Source: JAITWN01 sp050486285
GTDB taxonomy: Bacteria > Pseudomonadota > Gammaproteobacteria > SZUA-140
Length of the DNA: 64,000 nt
Direction of reading: 5' to 3'
Assembly: GCA_050486285.1 (NCBI GenBank)
Contig: JBJHCZ010000005.1
Location: 62,001 to 126,000 of the forward strand
The translations under genes were made by a program, and so were the position numbers. The notes beneath the pieces were generated by a model, which was given only the letters and a program-made list of their open reading frames with translations, had not been told where the DNA came from and searched no databases. Positions 24,738 to 33,681 of this stretch are shown piece after piece (the stretch's first letter is position 1; the number at the start of each line of letters is the position of its first letter).

Positions 24738-25409
24738 TCAGTCCTTCTTCTCTTCGCCTTCCGCGCCGCCCTCTGCGCCTGCTGCAGGCTCCGCGGCCGC
24801 TGCCCCGCTTTCGGCCTCGATCGCCGCGCGCGGCAGATGAATCGACACCACCGGCTGGTCATGCTCGGGGCCGTGCGACAGTTCGATCAGTTCGACGCCT
24901 TCGGGCAGACGGATATCGGACAGGTGCAGCGTCTCGTTGACATTCAGATTGCCGACGTCGACCTCGAGATATTCCGGCAGGTGCTTCGGCAGACAGGACA
25001 CCTCGACCTCGCTGACCAGATGCGACACGATGCCGCCGCCCTGCTTGACGCCCGGCGCCTTGTCCTCGCCGAGGAAGTGCAGCGGCACGCGCATGCGCAG
25101 CTTCTCGTCTTCGCTGACGCGTTGCAGATCCATGTGCAGGATGATCGGCTTGATCGGGTGGCGCTGAAGGTCCTTCAGCACCGCGCGCTCGACCTTGCCG
25201 CCGACCTTGACGTTGAGGATGTGCGAATAGAACGCCTCGTGCTCGAGGCTGTGCATGACCGGGCCATGCGCCATGACCAGGTTCTGCGGCGGCTTGCCGC
25301 CGCCGTACAGGATTGCCGGGAGCTTGCCCTCACGACGCAGGCGGCGGCTCGCTCCTTTCCCCGCGTCGTGACGGACTTGTGCTTCGATTTCAAAGTTGAT
25401 GGCCATCAT
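24738..25409 (-). CDS. rplY: 50S ribosomal protein L25/general stress protein Ctc
   Basis: 223 residues: an L25 N-domain binding 5S rRNA (INFEIEAQVRHDAGKGASRRLRREGKLPAILYGGG) plus the C-terminal TL5/Ctc domain and an Ala/Glu-rich tail. This is the long form, unlike the 94-residue E. coli protein. The start MMAINF is picked from GGAG 6 nt upstream; the ATG one codon later is equally possible. The frame is open far upstream but with non-coding-like sequence. Confidence 0.95.
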   Translation of the reverse strand: MMAINFEIEAQVRHDAGKGASRRLRREGKLPAILYGGGKPPQNLVMAHGPVMHSLEHEAFYSHILNVKVGGKVERAVLKDLQRHPIKPIILHMDLQRVSEDEKLRMRVPLHFLGEDKAPGVKQGGGIVSHLVSEVEVSCLPKHLPEYLEVDVGNLNVNETLHLSDIRLPEGVELIELSHGPEHDQPVVSIHLPRAAIEAESGAAAAEPAAGAEGGAEGEEKKD

Positions 25410-25473
25410 CGTTTCTCCAGATGTAACACTTCTCAAATACGGCCTCGCCCGCGACCAGGCGGCCGTCACCAGA

Positions 25474-25509
25474 ACCCGCGCAAGCGGGTAAGACCCGTGA
25501 ATACGGGTC
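25474..25509 (-). terminator. Double hairpin between prs and rplY
   Basis: Two perfect hairpins are adjacent: GACCCGT-N4-ACGGGTC (25492-25509, overlapping the prs stop) and ACCCGC-N4-GCGGGT (25474-25489). They share CCCG/CGGG blocks, so alternative pairings are possible. There is no U-run, so they may attenuate or stabilise prs mRNA rather than terminate. Confidence 0.45.
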
Positions 25510-26491
25510 AATCCATATACATCGAGCTGACCGATTCCTCGGTATTGATGCGCCGCATCGTCTCCGCGAGCAGGTCGGCGACCGACAGCTGACGGATCCG
25601 GTCCGAGGCAAGCGCATCGGGCTGCAGCGGGATCGTGTTCGTCACTACCAGCTCGTCGAGCACCGAGGCGTTGATGCGCGCGACGGCCTGGCCCGACAGC
25701 ACCGGATGCGTGCAATAGGCGACGACCTTCGAGGCGCCCTCATCTTTCAGCACCCGCGCGGCCTCGCACAGCGTGCCCGCGGTATCGACCATGTCGTCGA
25801 GCAGCACGCAGGTCCTGCCCTTGACGTCGCCGATGATGTTCATGACCTTGGCGATGTTCGGCCCCGGACGACGCTTGTCGACGATCGCAAGATCGGCGCC
25901 GCCGAGCTGCTTCGCCATCGCCCGCGCGCGCACGACGCCGCCGACATCCGGCGACACGACGATCAGCCGGTGGTACTTTGCGCGCCAGATATCGGTCAGC
26001 AGCACCGGCGACGCATAGACGTTGTCGACCGGGATGTCGAAGAATCCCTGGATCTGGTCGGCATGCAGATCGACCGTCAGTACGCGATGCGTGCCGACGC
26101 CGGTAATCATGTCGGCGACGACGCGCGCGCTGATCGGCACGCGCGCCGAGCGCGGGCGGCGGTCCTGGCGCGAGTAGCCGAAGTACGGGATCACCGCGGT
26201 GATCCTGTAGGCCGACGAACGGCGGATCGCATCGACCATCAGCAACAGTTCCATCAGGTTGCTGTCGGTCGGATGCGCGGTCGGCTGGACGATGAAGACG
26301 TCCTTGCCGCGCACGTTCTCGGAGATCTCGACCTGCACCTCGCCGTCGCTGAAACGGCCGACGTTGGCCTTGCCGAGCGGCAGGTTCAGGCGCGCGGCGA
26401 TGTTCGCCGCGAGCTCCGGATGCGCCGAGCCGCTGAACACGACCATGCGCCTGTCGGGACCGCGGAATTCCTCTTCGCCCGAAAAATTCAT
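25508..26491 (-). CDS. prs: Ribose-phosphate pyrophosphokinase
   Basis: 327 residues from MNFSGEEEFRGPDRRMVVF, slightly longer than the usual 310-315 because of the first 14 residues; the ATG at residue 16 (MVVFSGSAHPELA) would give the normal length. It makes PRPP from ribose 5-phosphate and ATP. Motifs: FSDGEVQVEISENVRG, YFGYSRQDRR, VDLHADQIQGFFD and the PRPP loop VLLDDMVDTAGT. Confidence 0.96.
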   Translation of the reverse strand: MNFSGEEEFRGPDRRMVVFSGSAHPELAANIAARLNLPLGKANVGRFSDGEVQVEISENVRGKDVFIVQPTAHPTDSNLMELLLMVDAIRRSSAYRITAVIPYFGYSRQDRRPRSARVPISARVVADMITGVGTHRVLTVDLHADQIQGFFDIPVDNVYASPVLLTDIWRAKYHRLIVVSPDVGGVVRARAMAKQLGGADLAIVDKRRPGPNIAKVMNIIGDVKGRTCVLLDDMVDTAGTLCEAARVLKDEGASKVVAYCTHPVLSGQAVARINASVLDELVVTNTIPLQPDALASDRIRQLSVADLLAETMRRINTEESVSSMYMD

Positions 26492-26547
26492 CTTGCGCGG
26501 CCCCCGTACCGCCTGCCCGAAATCCTGGTTGTTCGCCGAGTGATGGT

Positions 26548-26622
26548 TGGCTGGGGCGCCAGGATTCGAACCTGGGTATGCGGGAATCAAAATCCCGTGC
26601 CTTACCGCTTGGCGACGCCCCA
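26548..26622 (-). tRNA. tRNA-Gln (anticodon TTG)
   Basis: On the minus strand the 75-nt gene begins TGGGGCGTCGCCAAGCGG and ends with encoded CCA. The 7-bp acceptor stem TGGGGCG/CGCCCCA, T-arm with GGTTCGAATCC, and anticodon arm CGGGA-TTTTGAT-TCCCG with anticodon TTG are all clear. It lies between prs and ispE, as in many gammaproteobacteria. Confidence 0.97.
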
Positions 26623-26653
26623 ATAACGCGTCCGTCCACGCGCCGTGGATCGA

Positions 26654-27544
26654 CTACAGTTTACCCCGGCGCCGTTCGAATTCTGAGTCCGCGATCCGCT
26701 CCAGCAGCGGCGAACGATTGAGGCCGCGCGCCACGAAGCCTTGCCAACCCGACGGCAAGCGCGCCATCAGCGCGCGCGCATCGGTCTCGGCGTCGAAGCG
26801 CGCGAACACGCACGCCCCTGTCCCGCTCATCGTTGCGGGCGCGTGAGCGCGCAGCCAGTCGAGCGCTGCAGCGACCGCCGGATAACGCCCGCGCACCACC
26901 GGCTCGCAGACATTAAGCCCCTGATCACCCGAAAGAAAGCGGTCTATTGTCAGGATTTCGCAGTCGCGTGTCAAATCGGGCAGCGCGAACACCTCGGCAG
27001 TCGACACCTGGACCGGCGGGACCACGACCAGGTACCACGGCTCGGGCAGATCGACCGGGGTCAGACGCTCGCCGACGCCCTCTGCCCAGGCCGCCCGGCC
27101 GCGGACGAAGACCGGGACATCGGCACCGAGGGCGAGCCCGAGGGCGGCGAGATCGTCGACCCCGAGCCCGAGGCCCCACAGCCGGTTCAGGGCCCACAGC
27201 GTCGTCGCCGCATCCGAACTGCCGCCACCGAGGCCGCCGCCGATCGGGATGCGCTTGTCGATCCGGATCGCGACCCCGGGTCGGCCGGCCTCGCCGCCGT
27301 CCGGGAGCCGCCCCTGGAGCAGGCGCGCGGCGCGGGCCGTGATGTCCCGTTCCGGTGCGACTCCGGGCAACGGGTCGAGGCGGACGATCTCGCCGCCGGC
27401 GCGCGGCTCGAAGGTCAGGTAGTCGCAGAGATCGATGAACTGGAACACCGTCTGCAGCAAGTGATAGCCGTCGGCCCGGCGGCCGATGACATGCAGGAAC
27501 AGGTTCAGTTTGGCCGGCGCCGGCCAGGACTCAGACGCGCCCAT
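26654..27544 (-). CDS. ispE: 4-diphosphocytidyl-2-C-methyl-D-erythritol kinase
   Basis: 296 residues, GHMP kinase of the MEP isoprenoid pathway. N-terminal PAKLNLFLHVIGRRADGYH (catalytic Lys and substrate contacts), ATP loop PIGGGLGGGSSDAATTLWALN (about 98-118) and C-terminal motif APATMSGTGACVFA. It overlaps lolB by 14 bp on the same strand, so the two are coupled. Confidence 0.96.
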   Translation of the reverse strand: MGASESWPAPAKLNLFLHVIGRRADGYHLLQTVFQFIDLCDYLTFEPRAGGEIVRLDPLPGVAPERDITARAARLLQGRLPDGGEAGRPGVAIRIDKRIPIGGGLGGGSSDAATTLWALNRLWGLGLGVDDLAALGLALGADVPVFVRGRAAWAEGVGERLTPVDLPEPWYLVVVPPVQVSTAEVFALPDLTRDCEILTIDRFLSGDQGLNVCEPVVRGRYPAVAAALDWLRAHAPATMSGTGACVFARFDAETDARALMARLPSGWQGFVARGLNRSPLLERIADSEFERRRGKL

Positions 27545-28154
27545 TGCGACCCCCGAGGTCCCAGCGGTCGATCACGAGCCGGATGCGCAGGCCGGGATGG
27601 CTGACGGTGAGGCGACGGGGTAATTCAAGGTTGCCGACGTCGACATACTGGGCAAACTCGACGATCCAGTCATCCTGCCAGAGGCGTGTGACCCGCCCCC
27701 ACGGATCGAGCTCCGGGGCGCCCTGCGCAGCCGGGTCGGGCAATCCGAGCACCCAGTAGCGCAGGCTCTCGACCGGCGCGGACCAGCCCAGCGCCGCCTC
27801 CAGCAACTCGGCCGAATCGGCCGCGACGACCGGCGTTTCACCCGGCAGGCGCAGCGTGACGCCGTCAGTGTTGCCGCTCAGCTCAGCAAGCCGCTGCCCG
27901 ATCGGCGACTGGAAGGCGATGTCGAAATCGCCGTCGGCCTGCTGCCAGCGGATGCGCACCGTGCGCGACGGTACCTCGTCTCCGCTCAGTGCCGCGCGGC
28001 CGTTGAAGGCCCAGGCCTCGAGTGCGCCGAGCCGTCCGGCATGGGCCTCCCACAGCACTTCGGGGGGAGCTTCCGGGAGCCCGCGCGGCGGCGCGACCGA
28101 ACAGCCGGCCGCGAGCGCCAGCGCGAGCAGCGGGACGGCGCGCAAGGATGCCAT
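27531..28154 (-). CDS. lolB: Outer-membrane lipoprotein insertion protein LolB
   Basis: 207 residues from MASLRAVPLLALALAAGC, with lipobox LAAGC. The body has the LolB pattern: WAFNGRAALSG, FDIAFQSPIGQRLAELSG, then LRYWVLGLPDP and a C-terminal beta region VSHPGLRIRLVIDRWDL. It anchors lipoproteins delivered by LolA in the outer membrane. A TTG seven codons upstream is an alternative start. Confidence 0.92.
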   Translation of the reverse strand: MASLRAVPLLALALAAGCSVAPPRGLPEAPPEVLWEAHAGRLGALEAWAFNGRAALSGDEVPSRTVRIRWQQADGDFDIAFQSPIGQRLAELSGNTDGVTLRLPGETPVVAADSAELLEAALGWSAPVESLRYWVLGLPDPAAQGAPELDPWGRVTRLWQDDWIVEFAQYVDVGNLELPRRLTVSHPGLRIRLVIDRWDLGGRNGRV

Positions 28155-28178
28155 ACGGGAACGGGCGAGGCGCAAGCC

Positions 28179-29909
28179 CTACTCCATGAAGCGTCGCATC
28201 ACTTCACGCAAGTGCGGCTCATCCGGGAACTCCTCGAGGGCGCGTTCCCAGATCTCGACGGCCTCCTCGGTATTGCCGGTCACCCACAGGACCTCGCCGA
28301 GATGGGCGGCGACTTCGTGATCGTGCTGCATCGCAAGCGAACGCCGCAGATACTCGATCGCCTCCTCGTGGTTGCCAAGGCGATAGAGCACCCAGCCCAT
28401 GCTGTCGAGGATCGCAAAGCTGTCGGGCTTCAGTTCCAGTGCGCGGCTGATGTACTCGTAGGCCTCGCCGTAGCGGTCGGTGCGATCGGCGAGGGTATAG
28501 CCGAGGGCGTTCAGCGCGTCGGCATGATCGGGGTCGCGCTCGATGATGAAGCGCAGGTCTTCCTCGACGATGTCGATGCGATCGGCGCGTTCGGCGATCA
28601 GCGCGCGCGCGTAGAGCAGATCGAAGTCGCCGGGAAAGACCGTGAGCGCGGCAGTCAGTACGTCGAGCCCGACCTCGTGCTGGCCGGCCTGGCGCAATAG
28701 CTCGCTCTCGATCTGGTAGAGCCGCTTCTGCCGCGCCGGCTGCTGCATGCGCAGCTGCTGCAGTACCTGGCGCGCGGCGGCGATATCGCCCTCACCGGCC
28801 GACACGATCGCGAGCCGCACCCTCGCCTCGAACCAGGTCTCGTCGGAGGACGGTACGCGCTCGTAGAATGACATCGCCTCGGCCTTGTTGCCGCGGCGCT
28901 CCGCAATCCAGCCGAAGTAGTAATTCAGGTCGCCGGCATGATCGCCGGCGTCGCGCGTCTGCATCAGGTAGATGCCGGCCTCGTCGAAGTGCTCGAGTTG
29001 CAGATGCACCATCGCCAGCGTGAACAGGATTTCGGTATTCGGGGCGAGCTCGTCGGCAAGCACCTCGTACTGCACGATCGCCTCGTCATAGCGCTGGTGC
29101 TCCATCAGCATGCGCGCGTAGGTCATGCGCAAACGCGTGTCCGTCAGGTTGCGATCGACCGCATCGGAGAGAAATTGCAGCGCCTCGCCCTGGCGCCCCT
29201 GCATCTGCAGCACCCGCACCTGCATCAGGATCGCGCCGTGCCAGTTTGGCCGCAGATCGAGCGCGCGCTCGACGGCATCGCTCGCCCGCTCGAGGTCGCC
29301 GGCGCGCAACGCGAGATTGCCGTAGGCGAACAGCGCGGCGGCATCGTCCTGGCGAGTACTGACGAAGCGCTCCATCAGGCGCAGCGCCTCCTCGAGGTCA
29401 TGCTCGCGGGTCAGCAGCCCGGCCATCATCTCGAACCGCTCCTCGACCGGCCCGTCGGCGCCGGACAGCACGATCTCGACATAGTGCAGCGCGGTCTCGA
29501 GCATGCCGTTGCGGATTGCGGCGACGACCATCATCTGCTGGGCATCGCTGTTGTCCGGATCGATCTCGATCCACAGGCTGGCCGCGGCGAAGGTCGCCGG
29601 GTCGTCGCGGACAAAGGCCGCGATCTGGGCCGCGCGCTCGGCAAAACCGGGGTCCCGGGTCGACTCCGCGAGATGCTGGAAACGCACGATTGCGACGTCG
29701 TAGTGCTGGCGCTGGAGGGCGATCTCGGCTTCGAGGATCTGGTATAATAGCTCGCCGCTCAGGTCCTGACCGGGCGAACCGGGTGAAACCGGGGCTTCGC
29801 CGCCGGCAACGGGGGCCGAGGCAGGTTCCTCCTGAACGGCCAGGCTGGAGCAGGCGGACAAACCCAGGGCAAACAGCACAAGGGAAAAATACAGCGGAAT
29901 TCTTCGCAT
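28179..29909 (-). CDS. lbcA: TPR lipoprotein, LbcA-like
   Basis: 576 residues with signal and lipobox (FALGLSAC, Cys20). Nearly all the mature part is tetratricopeptide repeats (for example ALNALGYTLADRTDRYGEAYEYI and DSMGWVLYRLGNHEEAIEYL at the C-end). Length, lipobox and position between lolB and hemA match Pseudomonas PA4667 (LbcA), the outer-membrane partner of the CtpA protease. The start MRRIPLYF is chosen from the signal peptide; the frame is open 15 codons upstream. The partner protease gene is not in the window. Confidence 0.8.
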   Translation of the reverse strand: MRRIPLYFSLVLFALGLSACSSLAVQEEPASAPVAGGEAPVSPGSPGQDLSGELLYQILEAEIALQRQHYDVAIVRFQHLAESTRDPGFAERAAQIAAFVRDDPATFAAASLWIEIDPDNSDAQQMMVVAAIRNGMLETALHYVEIVLSGADGPVEERFEMMAGLLTREHDLEEALRLMERFVSTRQDDAAALFAYGNLALRAGDLERASDAVERALDLRPNWHGAILMQVRVLQMQGRQGEALQFLSDAVDRNLTDTRLRMTYARMLMEHQRYDEAIVQYEVLADELAPNTEILFTLAMVHLQLEHFDEAGIYLMQTRDAGDHAGDLNYYFGWIAERRGNKAEAMSFYERVPSSDETWFEARVRLAIVSAGEGDIAAARQVLQQLRMQQPARQKRLYQIESELLRQAGQHEVGLDVLTAALTVFPGDFDLLYARALIAERADRIDIVEEDLRFIIERDPDHADALNALGYTLADRTDRYGEAYEYISRALELKPDSFAILDSMGWVLYRLGNHEEAIEYLRRSLAMQHDHEVAAHLGEVLWVTGNTEEAVEIWERALEEFPDEPHLREVMRRFME

Positions 29910-30043
29910 CGACAATGACCCTGGTCTGGACAGAATGGCGCCCCTCCCCGGCAACCCCCGAACACGAGGATAATATCCTCTTTTACCAAGAAAATCAGGT
30001 AAAATCGCTAAATTCGAGTTGCGGATAATGCTGGATCCAGGGC
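29910..30043. promoter_or_regulatory. Divergent control region lbcA/hemA with two palindromes
   Basis: The perfect palindrome GAGGATA-A-TATCCTC (29966-29980) is followed directly by the inverted repeat TTTTACC (29981-29987) and GGTAAAA (29998-30004). TAAAAT at 30000-30005 could be a -10 for hemA and TATTAT on the other strand a -10 for the lipoprotein gene; matching -35 boxes are weak. The overlap of palindromes with these suggests operator function. Confidence 0.45.
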
Positions 30044-31306
30044 ATGGCGTTACTGGCCGTCGGTCTGAACCATAAATCGGCTCCCCTGCCGATCCGGGAG
30101 CGGGTCGCGTTCGCGCGCGAGCAGCTGCCCGTGGTGCTGCGCGACCTGACCTCGAACTCCCGTGTCAGCGAAGCCGCGATCCTGTCGACCTGCAACCGCA
30201 CCGAGATGGTGTGCTCGGCGGACAGCATCGACACCGAACGGGTGATCCGCTGGCTCAGCGACTACCACCGGCTCAGCCCGGAAGAACTCCAGCCTTACCT
30301 CTACACCCATCCGGACCAGGGCGCGGTGCGCCATATGCTGCGGGTCGCGAGCGGGCTCGATTCGATGATCCTCGGCGAACCGCAGATCCTCGGTCAGATC
30401 AAGGATGCCTACCTCGCCGCGCGCGAGGCCGGCACCGTCGGCAAGCACCTGAACAAGCTGTTCGAATATACGTTCTCGGTCGCCAAGCAGATCCGCACCG
30501 ACACCGCGATCGGCGCGAGCCCTGTGTCGGTCGCCTTTGCCGCGGTCAGCCTCGCCAGGCAGATCTTCAGCGACCTGCGCGAGCATACCGCGCTCCTGAT
30601 CGGCGCCGGCGACACGATAGAACTCGCCGCGCGGCACCTGCGCGAGAACGGCATCGGCCGCCTGATCATCGCGAATCGCACGCTGGCGCGCGCCGAGGCG
30701 CTGGTCACCGAGGTCAACGGCATGGCGATCACGCTGGCGGAGATCCCGTCCTGCCTCGCCGAGGCCGACATCGTGATCTCTTCGACCGCAAGCCAGTTGC
30801 CGATCCTCGGCAAGGGCGCGGTCGAGAGCGCGATTCGCGCCCGCCGTCACCGGCCGATGCTGATGATCGACATCGCCGTGCCGCGCGACATCGAACCGCA
30901 GGTCGGCGACCTGCGCGACGTCTATCTTTATACCGTCGATGACCTGAAGGAGATCATCGACGAGGGCCTGAAGTCACGCCAGCAGGCTGCGCTGCAGGCC
31001 GAGGAGATCGTCGATACCCAGACTCTGCGCTTCATGGGCTGGCTGCGCTCGCTCGATGCGGTGTCGGCGATCTGCGCCTATCGCAATTCAATCGAAGAAC
31101 TGCGCGATCACGAACTCGACAAGGCGCTGCGCATGCTGCGCCGCGGCGAGGATCCGGAAAAGGTGCTCGCGCAGGCGACGCGGGCGCTCGCGAACAAGCT
31201 GGCGCATGCGCCGACCATCCAGCTGCGCCAGGCGGGCTTCGAAGGGCGCAGCGACCTGCTGCGCGCGGCGCGGGAGCTGCTCGACATCAAGGACACGGAC
31301 GAATAA
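30044..31306 (+). CDS. hemA: Glutamyl-tRNA reductase
   Basis: 420 residues; first step of C5-pathway haem synthesis, converting glutamyl-tRNA to glutamate-1-semialdehyde. Motifs are VGLNHKSAPLPIRERVAF, catalytic Cys50 in ILSTCNRTE, EPQILGQIKDAY and the NADPH fold LLIGAGDTIELAARHL (about 185-200), then the dimerisation helix. It leads the hemA-prfA-prmC operon. Confidence 0.97.
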   Translation: MALLAVGLNHKSAPLPIRERVAFAREQLPVVLRDLTSNSRVSEAAILSTCNRTEMVCSADSIDTERVIRWLSDYHRLSPEELQPYLYTHPDQGAVRHMLRVASGLDSMILGEPQILGQIKDAYLAAREAGTVGKHLNKLFEYTFSVAKQIRTDTAIGASPVSVAFAAVSLARQIFSDLREHTALLIGAGDTIELAARHLRENGIGRLIIANRTLARAEALVTEVNGMAITLAEIPSCLAEADIVISSTASQLPILGKGAVESAIRARRHRPMLMIDIAVPRDIEPQVGDLRDVYLYTVDDLKEIIDEGLKSRQQAALQAEEIVDTQTLRFMGWLRSLDAVSAICAYRNSIEELRDHELDKALRMLRRGEDPEKVLAQATRALANKLAHAPTIQLRQAGFEGRSDLLRAARELLDIKDTDE

Positions 31307-31312
31307 TTCGCC

Positions 31313-32395
31313 GTGCAGCCTTCGATTCGGCGCAAACTGGAATCCCTGAGCGAACGCTTGCAGGAGCTCGAGGCATTGCTCGCCGACCCCGGGACCATCG
31401 GCGACAGCGCGCGTTTCCGCGACCTGTCGCGCGAATACTCGCAACTCACCCCGATCGTCGCGACCTGGCGCGACTACCGCGCGAGCCTCGATGAACGCGC
31501 GGCCGCCGAGGCCATGCTGGAGGACGCCGATCCCGGCATGCGCGCGATGGCGCGCGACGAACTCGAGGACATCGAACGCCGCGCCGGCGAACTCGAGCTC
31601 GAGGTCAGCCGGCTGCTGATCCCCGCCGACCCTCACGACCAGTCGAACGTCTTTCTCGAAATCCGCGCCGGCACCGGCGGCGACGAGGCTGCGCTGTTCG
31701 CCGGCGACCTGTTCCGCATGTATTCACTGTATGCCGAGCACCGCGGCTGGCAGATCGAGGTACTGAGCGCGAGTCACGGCGAGCACGGCGGCTACAAGGA
31801 GATCATCTCGCGGGTAGCCGGGCGCGGCGTCTATTCGCGGCTCAAGTTCGAATCGGGCGCGCACCGCGTCCAGCGCGTCCCCGAGACCGAGTCGCAGGGG
31901 CGCATCCATACCTCGGCGTGCACGGTCGCGATCCTGCCCGAGCCCGACGAGATCGAAGAGGTCGCCATCAATCCGGCCGAGCTGCGCATCGATACCTTCC
32001 GCGCCTCCGGCGCCGGCGGCCAGCATGTCAACAAGACCGACTCGGCGATTCGCATCACCCACCTGACGAGCGGTATCGTCGTCGAATGCCAGGAAGAACG
32101 CTCGCAGCACAAGAACCGCGCCCGCGCGATGGCGCTGTTGCAGGCGCGACTGACCGCCGAGGCGCGCGAGAAACAGCAGAGCGATCAGGCCCGCGCCCGC
32201 AAACTGCAGGTCGGCAGCGGCGACCGCTCCGAGCGCATCCGCACCTACAACTTTCCACAGGGCCGGATGACCGATCACCGCATCAACCTGACGTTGTACA
32301 AGCTCGACGAGATCATGGAAGGCGATCTCGACCCGGTCATCGATCCGCTGATCAGCGAACACCAGGCCGAGGAGCTCTCGGCGTTGGCGGGATGA
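31313..32395 (+). CDS. prfA: Peptide chain release factor 1
   Basis: 360 residues from a GTG start 6 bp after hemA. It terminates translation at UAA/UAG. GGQ motif in GAGGQHVNKT (near residues 231-240); the stop-codon tripeptide lies in the RGVYSRLKFESGAHRVQRVP region. The Gln of GGQ is the substrate of PrmC, encoded next. The stop overlaps the prmC start (ATGA). Confidence 0.97.
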   Translation: MQPSIRRKLESLSERLQELEALLADPGTIGDSARFRDLSREYSQLTPIVATWRDYRASLDERAAAEAMLEDADPGMRAMARDELEDIERRAGELELEVSRLLIPADPHDQSNVFLEIRAGTGGDEAALFAGDLFRMYSLYAEHRGWQIEVLSASHGEHGGYKEIISRVAGRGVYSRLKFESGAHRVQRVPETESQGRIHTSACTVAILPEPDEIEEVAINPAELRIDTFRASGAGGQHVNKTDSAIRITHLTSGIVVECQEERSQHKNRARAMALLQARLTAEAREKQQSDQARARKLQVGSGDRSERIRTYNFPQGRMTDHRINLTLYKLDEIMEGDLDPVIDPLISEHQAEELSALAG

Positions 32396-33276
32396 ACGCG
32401 ATGCCCGCCACCCCCGCCGGCGCGGACGCGACAACGATCGCCGCGATGCTGCGCGCGGCGGCGGCACGGCTGGCGACGGGCAGCGACAGCGCGATCGCGG
32501 ACGCCGAGACCCTGCTCGCCTTCGCGCTGCGGAAACCGCGCAGCTTTCTGCTCGCGCACGGACGCGAGACGCTCGATGCGGAATCCGCGCAACGCTTCGA
32601 TGCGCTGGTCACCCGCCGCGCCGAAGGCTGGCCGATCGCCTATCTCACGGGCATGCGCGAGTTCTGGTCGCGGCCGTTTCGGGTGACGACGGACACGCTG
32701 ATCCCGCGCCCCGAGACCGAGCATGTGGTCGAGGCGGCGCTGGCGCGGCTGCCGGCCGGACAGCGCCACGATATCGCCGACCTCGGCACCGGCAGCGGCA
32801 TCATCGCGCTGACGCTCGCGCTCGAACGGCCGCACAGCCGGGTGCTCGCGACCGATATCAGCACGGCGGCGCTCGCGGTCGCCCGCGACAACGCCGCGCG
32901 CCTTGGCGCCGCGAACGTCGGATTTCATCAAGGCGACTGGTTCGCCAAACTCGAGGGTCGCGTCTTCGACCTGATCGCGAGCAACCCGCCCTATGTCGCA
33001 AGCGGCGACCCGCATCTCGCAAGCGGCGACCTGCGCTTCGAACCACCAGCGGCGCTCGCCGCCGGTCCGGACGGCCTCGAGGCGATCCGCGGCATCATCG
33101 CGCAGGCACGACAGCATCTCGCGCCCGGCGGCTGGCTGATCCTCGAACATGGCTTTGACCAGGCCGAGGCGGTCGCCGCGCTGTTCGCGCGGCACGGCTA
33201 TGTCGATGCGGCCCGCATCGACGATCTCGCCGGCCATGCGCGCGTCGCGGCCGCGCGCATGCCGGGCGTCGCATGA
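32392..33276 (+). CDS. prmC: Release factor glutamine methyltransferase
   Basis: 294 residues. An N-terminal helical domain, then an AdoMet fold (DLGTGSGIIALTLALERP) with the NPPY motif in ASNPPYVASGD that flips the substrate glutamine. PRPETEHVVEAAL is also conserved. It overlaps prfA and the next gene by 4 bp each. Confidence 0.96.
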   Translation: MNAMPATPAGADATTIAAMLRAAAARLATGSDSAIADAETLLAFALRKPRSFLLAHGRETLDAESAQRFDALVTRRAEGWPIAYLTGMREFWSRPFRVTTDTLIPRPETEHVVEAALARLPAGQRHDIADLGTGSGIIALTLALERPHSRVLATDISTAALAVARDNAARLGAANVGFHQGDWFAKLEGRVFDLIASNPPYVASGDPHLASGDLRFEPPAALAAGPDGLEAIRGIIAQARQHLAPGGWLILEHGFDQAEAVAALFARHGYVDAARIDDLAGHARVAAARMPGVA

Positions 33277-33680
33277 TGAGCGCGCGCATCCCGCGCCGGA
33301 TCGCGACCCGGATCCTCGATCACGCGCGCGCGGAACCGGGGCGCGAGATCTGCGGCGTCATCGCGGCCCGCGACGGCGCGCCCGTCGCCGTGACACCGAT
33401 CGCGAACGTTGCGCGCAATCCCGCGCACCGCTACTCGATGGATCCGGAGGCACTGATACGCACACTGTTTCACATGGAGCAGGCGGGCGAAGAACTCTAC
33501 GCGATCTACCATTCGCACCCGGCGAGTCCGGCCGTACCGTCGGCGATCGACCTTGCCGAGGCCGGCTGGCCCGAATCGCTGTATCTGATCGTGTCGCTGA
33601 ACACCAAGGGCGTGCTCGAGATGCGCGGCTATTGCATCCGCGGCGGCGCGTCGGTGGAAGTCCCGCTCGAAATCGAGTAG
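33273..33680 (+). CDS. JAMM/MPN+ metallopeptidase (M67 family)
   Basis: 135 residues with a complete zinc-peptidase motif: Glu25 in REICGVIA and H80-S-H82-(7)-S90-x-x-D93 in IYHSHPASPAVPSAIDLAEA. Bacterial relatives remove residues from ubiquitin-like sulphur carriers or act in cysteine synthesis. It is coupled to prmC by an ATGA overlap. In many relatives a moeB/thiF-type E1 gene stands between prmC and this gene; here it is missing, so its carrier-protein substrate cannot be told from context. Confidence 0.88.
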   Translation: MMSARIPRRIATRILDHARAEPGREICGVIAARDGAPVAVTPIANVARNPAHRYSMDPEALIRTLFHMEQAGEELYAIYHSHPASPAVPSAIDLAEAGWPESLYLIVSLNTKGVLEMRGYCIRGGASVEVPLEIE

Positions 33681-33681
33681 C

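Noticed and set aside
26548..26622. tRNA-Gln as the ICE attachment site
   Set aside because: The ICE integrase is 3.8 kb away with intact core genes between, and no partial tRNA copy is seen near int.
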